In this document: in pieces, positions 5,589-7,431 of the stretch | Numbering within the stretch: position 1 is the stretch's first letter | Layout: each line of letters begins with the position of its first letter | Source of the DNA: Alphaproteobacteria bacterium | Lineage (GTDB): Bacteria > Pseudomonadota > Alphaproteobacteria > Rickettsiales > UBA8987 | Direction: 5' to 3' | DNA: 7,431 bases | NCBI GenBank assembly: GCA_023269645.1 | Contig: JAHFPR010000098.1 | Location: 1 to 7,431 of the forward strand | Translations under genes and position numbers: made by a program | The notes under the pieces: model-generated | Database searches by the model: none | What the model was told of the DNA's origin: nothing | What the model saw: only the letters and a program-made list of their open reading frames with translations

Positions 5589-5697
5589 CCGGAAGCCGGA
5601 AGCCCAGCCCCCCGAAGTCTCGTATCCACCGTCCAGCCGGGGCGTGGTTTTTCCGGTGAGGATTTTATAAATTACGATACCGCACTTTATAGTGTTT

Positions 5698-5728
5698 CCA
5701 AATAATATTCTTACAGAATATTATTTGG
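5698..5728. repeat. Perfect AT-rich 13-bp hairpin in the lpd-folD gap
   Basis: CCAAATAATATTC (5698-5710) and GAATATTATTTGG (5716-5728) are exact complements around a 5-base loop, TTACA. The stem is 11 of 13 A/T apart from its closing G-C pairs, in contrast to the GC-rich surroundings. No T-run follows on either strand, so it is not a typical terminator. It could be a protein-binding palindrome, an mRNA-end structure or a cruciform site. Confidence 0.7.
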
Positions 5729-5775
5729 CATACGCTGCCTCCGGCGCGTGTTTTCGTCAACACTTCCAACGCATT

Positions 5776-5839
5776 TTGTCATGCTGTCTTTATGACGGCG
5801 TCCGGAAAGGCCAGACCCCGTCATGCGATGGGGTGACAA
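5776..5839. repeat. Cruciform-like palindromic element at the lpd 3' end
   Basis: A central stem pairs ATGACGGCGTCCGG (5792-5805) with CCAGACCCCGTCAT (5811-5824) at 12 of 14 positions, plus one G-U wobble, across a 5-base loop. Outer arms TTGTCA (5776-5781) and TGACAA (5834-5839) close the element. Each side can form its own small GTCAT/ATGAC hairpin, so it can fold as a cloverleaf like the element at 321-428. On the minus strand it starts 2 bases after the lpd stop codon and may act as the lpd transcript end, though it has no U-tract. Confidence 0.6.
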
Positions 5840-5841
5840 CG

Positions 5842-7254
5842 CTACATATGCAGCGCGCGCGCGTATGCATCCAGCACGGATTCGTGCATCATTTCCGAAA
5901 GCGTGGGGTGCGGGAAGATGGTGTGCATGAAATCCGCTTCCGTGGCTTCCACCGTTTTTCCGAGCACGAAGCCCTGCACCAGCTCCGTCACCTCCGCGCC
6001 GACAAGATGCGCGCCGAGCAGCTCACCCGTATCCGCGTCGAACACGGTTTTCACCAGTCCCTCCGGCTCGCCAAGCGCAATCGCCTTGCCGTTGCCGATG
6101 AAGGGGAACCGCCCCACTTTCACCTTGTGCCCCGCCTCTTTCGCCTTCGCCTCCGTCAGCCCCACGCTCGCCACCTGCGGGTGGCAATAGGTGCAGCCGG
6201 GGATGTTGGCACGCTTCATCGGATGCGGATGCCTGCCTGCGATTTTCTCCACGCAGATGACCCCCTCATGGCTGGCCTTGTGCGCGAGCCAGGGGGGGCT
6301 TACCACATCGCCGATGGCACACACGCCCGGCTCATCCGTGCGCAGATATTCATCCACCGCGATATGCCCGCGATCCACCTTCACCTTCGTGCCTTCCAGC
6401 CCCAGATTTTCCGAATTCCCAACGATGCCCACCGCAAGGATCACGCGATCCACCTTCAGCGTCTCCGTTTTTCCGTCCTTGTTTTCCAGCGTGGCGGTGA
6501 CGATGCCCTTCGCCGTTTCCAGCGATTTCACCGTGGTGGAGGTTTTCAGGATCATTCCCTGCTTCACGAAGGATTTATGCGCGAAGGCGGAAATATCCGC
6601 GTCCTCCACTGGCAGCACACGATCCATCACTTCCACCACCGTCACCTCCGCGCCCATCGTGCGGTAGAAGCTGGCAAACTCGATGCCGATCGCGCCGCTG
6701 CCGATCACCAGCAGTTTTTTCGGCATGGTCTGCGGGATCATTGCATCTTTATAGGTAACGATGTTTTTTCCGTCCGGCACGAGGCCGGGCAGGGTGCGCG
6801 CCCGCGCACCGGTGGCGATGATGATGTGCTTGGCTTTCAGGTCGGTGATTTTTTCGCTGTTGCGGTCGGCGGATTTGCGCACGGACACCGCGCCCGCGCC
6901 GTTCAGCTTCCCATAACCATTGAACACCGTGACTTTGTTTTTCTTCATCAGCATTTCGATGCCGCCCGTGAGCTTGGCGGAAACATCGCGCGAACGCTGC
7001 ACCACTTTTTTCAGGTCGAATGTGATTTCCCTGGCGGAAAGCCCGAACTCGCCCGCGTGCTGCATCAAATGATAGATTTCTGCCGAGCGCAGCAGTGCCT
7101 TGGTGGGAATGCACCCCCAGTTCAGGCAAATGCCGCCGAGATGTTGCGCCTCCACCACTGCGGCCTTCATGCCCAGTTGCGAAGCGCGAATGGCGGCCAC
7201 ATAGCCGCCGGGGCCGCCGCCGATGATTACTATGTCAAAATTTGTTTCGGTCAT
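5842..7254 (-). CDS. lpd: Dihydrolipoamide dehydrogenase (E3 of 2-oxoacid dehydrogenase complexes)
   Basis: This 470-residue flavoprotein reoxidises dihydrolipoyl groups on E2 of the pyruvate and related dehydrogenase complexes, passing electrons through FAD to NAD. All parts are visible: FAD loop IIGGGPGGYVA (10-20), redox-active disulfide C43/C48 in GGICLNWGCIPTK, NAD loop VIGSGAIGIE (183-192), second FAD motif CAIGDV (312-317), and the catalytic His-Glu pair H449 and E454 in HPTLSE. Length is normal and nothing is missing. The GGICLNW variant with TKALLRSAE resembles the E3 encoded with pyruvate dehydrogenase in alphaproteobacteria, so pdh genes may lie just upstream, outside the window. 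The ATG at 7254 has GAGGA (7263-7259) 4 bases upstream. No convincing promoter is seen in the 177 bases upstream. There is no lipoyl domain at the N-terminus. Confidence 0.97.
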   Translation of the reverse strand: MTETNFDIVIIGGGPGGYVAAIRASQLGMKAAVVEAQHLGGICLNWGCIPTKALLRSAEIYHLMQHAGEFGLSAREITFDLKKVVQRSRDVSAKLTGGIEMLMKKNKVTVFNGYGKLNGAGAVSVRKSADRNSEKITDLKAKHIIIATGARARTLPGLVPDGKNIVTYKDAMIPQTMPKKLLVIGSGAIGIEFASFYRTMGAEVTVVEVMDRVLPVEDADISAFAHKSFVKQGMILKTSTTVKSLETAKGIVTATLENKDGKTETLKVDRVILAVGIVGNSENLGLEGTKVKVDRGHIAVDEYLRTDEPGVCAIGDVVSPPWLAHKASHEGVICVEKIAGRHPHPMKRANIPGCTYCHPQVASVGLTEAKAKEAGHKVKVGRFPFIGNGKAIALGEPEGLVKTVFDADTGELLGAHLVGAEVTELVQGFVLGKTVEATEADFMHTIFPHPTLSEMMHESVLDAYARALHM

Positions 7255-7276
7255 GTTTTCCTCTTTTGGTTGATTC

Positions 7277-7305
7277 TGTCATCCCCGGCTTGTCCGGGGA
7301 TGACA
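7277..7305. repeat. Perfect 12-bp hairpin TGTCATCCCCGG upstream of lpd
   Basis: TGTCATCCCCGG (7277-7288) and CCGGGGATGACA (7294-7305) pair perfectly around a 5-base loop (CTTGT). It lies 22 bases upstream of the lpd start codon. Neither strand has a following T-run, so it is not a canonical terminator. It matches the common TGTCATCCC-type intergenic palindromes and shares GTCAT/ATGAC ends with the other elements here. In the lpd transcript it would be a stable leader or intercistronic hairpin. Confidence 0.8.
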
Positions 7306-7344
7306 ATGCTAACTAGGTTCAATCACCATATAAATTAAGTACTC

Positions 7345-7431
7345 CGTCATTCCAGCGAAAGCTGGAATCCAGCCAAAGCCGCGTCTGCGGCGGAAAGGCT
7401 TTTCGCAGCGTAGACACGCCGCTGCTGGATT
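7345..7431. repeat. Palindromic intergenic element cut by the right window edge
   Basis: The element opens CGTCATTCCAGC; ATTCCAGC (7349-7356) and GCTGGAAT (7361-7368) form a perfect 8-bp hairpin closed by a GAAA tetraloop. AATCCAGC (7366-7373) is the exact complement of GCTGGATT (7424-7431) at the window end. A small inner hairpin, GCCGC-GTCT-GCGGC, lies at 7378-7391. By symmetry a second CCAGC-type hairpin ending ATGACG should follow beyond the window. The GTCATTCC-hairpin-ATCCA design is a widespread proteobacterial intergenic repeat form. Confidence 0.65.

Noticed and set aside
4621..5670. 349-residue plus-strand open frame opposite folD
   Set aside because: Antisense shadow of folD with no domain, and it begins inside the octamer repeat region.
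5545..5697. Riboswitch or small gene upstream of folD
   Set aside because: No folate riboswitch core, no open frame with a ribosome site, and only a weak promoter-like pair could be seen.
5692..7338. 548-residue open frame on the plus strand opposite lpd
   Set aside because: It is antisense to a gene with every catalytic residue intact, is rich in His and Arg as expected from reading GC-rich codons backwards, and has no recognisable domain or ribosome site.

Overview
The window is most easily read as chromosomal DNA of an alphaproteobacterium or a close relative. This is inferred from three things: a pyruvate-dehydrogenase-type dihydrolipoamide dehydrogenase with the GGICLNWGCIPTKALL signature, an ExoD-family membrane protein, and a ComF gene next to a NIT1-type amidohydrolase. 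The coding parts are GC-rich (a 60-base sample from the lpd gene gives about 62%). All recognisable genes lie on the minus strand, so transcription runs from high to low coordinates.

Layout from right to left. The right edge (about 7345-7431) is a palindromic intergenic element cut by the window end. A 12-bp perfect hairpin then precedes lpd (7254-5842). A 297-base gap (5841-5545) holds a cruciform-like element at the end of lpd, a perfect AT-rich 13-bp hairpin and a possible promoter. Next comes a six-gene same-strand cluster: folD (5544-4654), an ExoD-family gene (4578-3964), two tandem EamA/DMT transporters (3958-3038 and 2959-2054), comF (2070-1336) and a NIT1-like amidase (1238-429). Some junctions are tight (5-base gap, 17-base overlap). 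The three looser junctions, of 75 to 97 bases, each hold a hairpin built from 7- or 8-base tandem units starting at the upstream stop codon. Past the amidase lie a 108-bp nested palindromic element (428-321), a near-consensus sigma-70 promoter (300-272) and the start of a partial, lower-GC, unrecognised gene running off the left edge (209-1).

The genes are mainly housekeeping: E3 of 2-oxoacid dehydrogenases, one-carbon folate metabolism, metabolite repair of deaminated glutathione, a ComF phosphoribosyltransferase-like protein, two exporters or importers of unknown substrate and an envelope protein. They do not form one obvious pathway. No CRISPR, tRNA, rRNA, transposase or defence system is visible.

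The less ordinary content is intergenic. One set of repeats is (T/C)GTCAT...ATGAC(A/G) palindromes flanking lpd and the far end of the cluster. The other is the set of stop-codon-linked hairpins made of short tandem units, with a different unit at each site but the same design. The left-edge gene, with its own strong promoter flanked by a 7-bp inverted repeat, looks like a separately regulated and possibly acquired unit.
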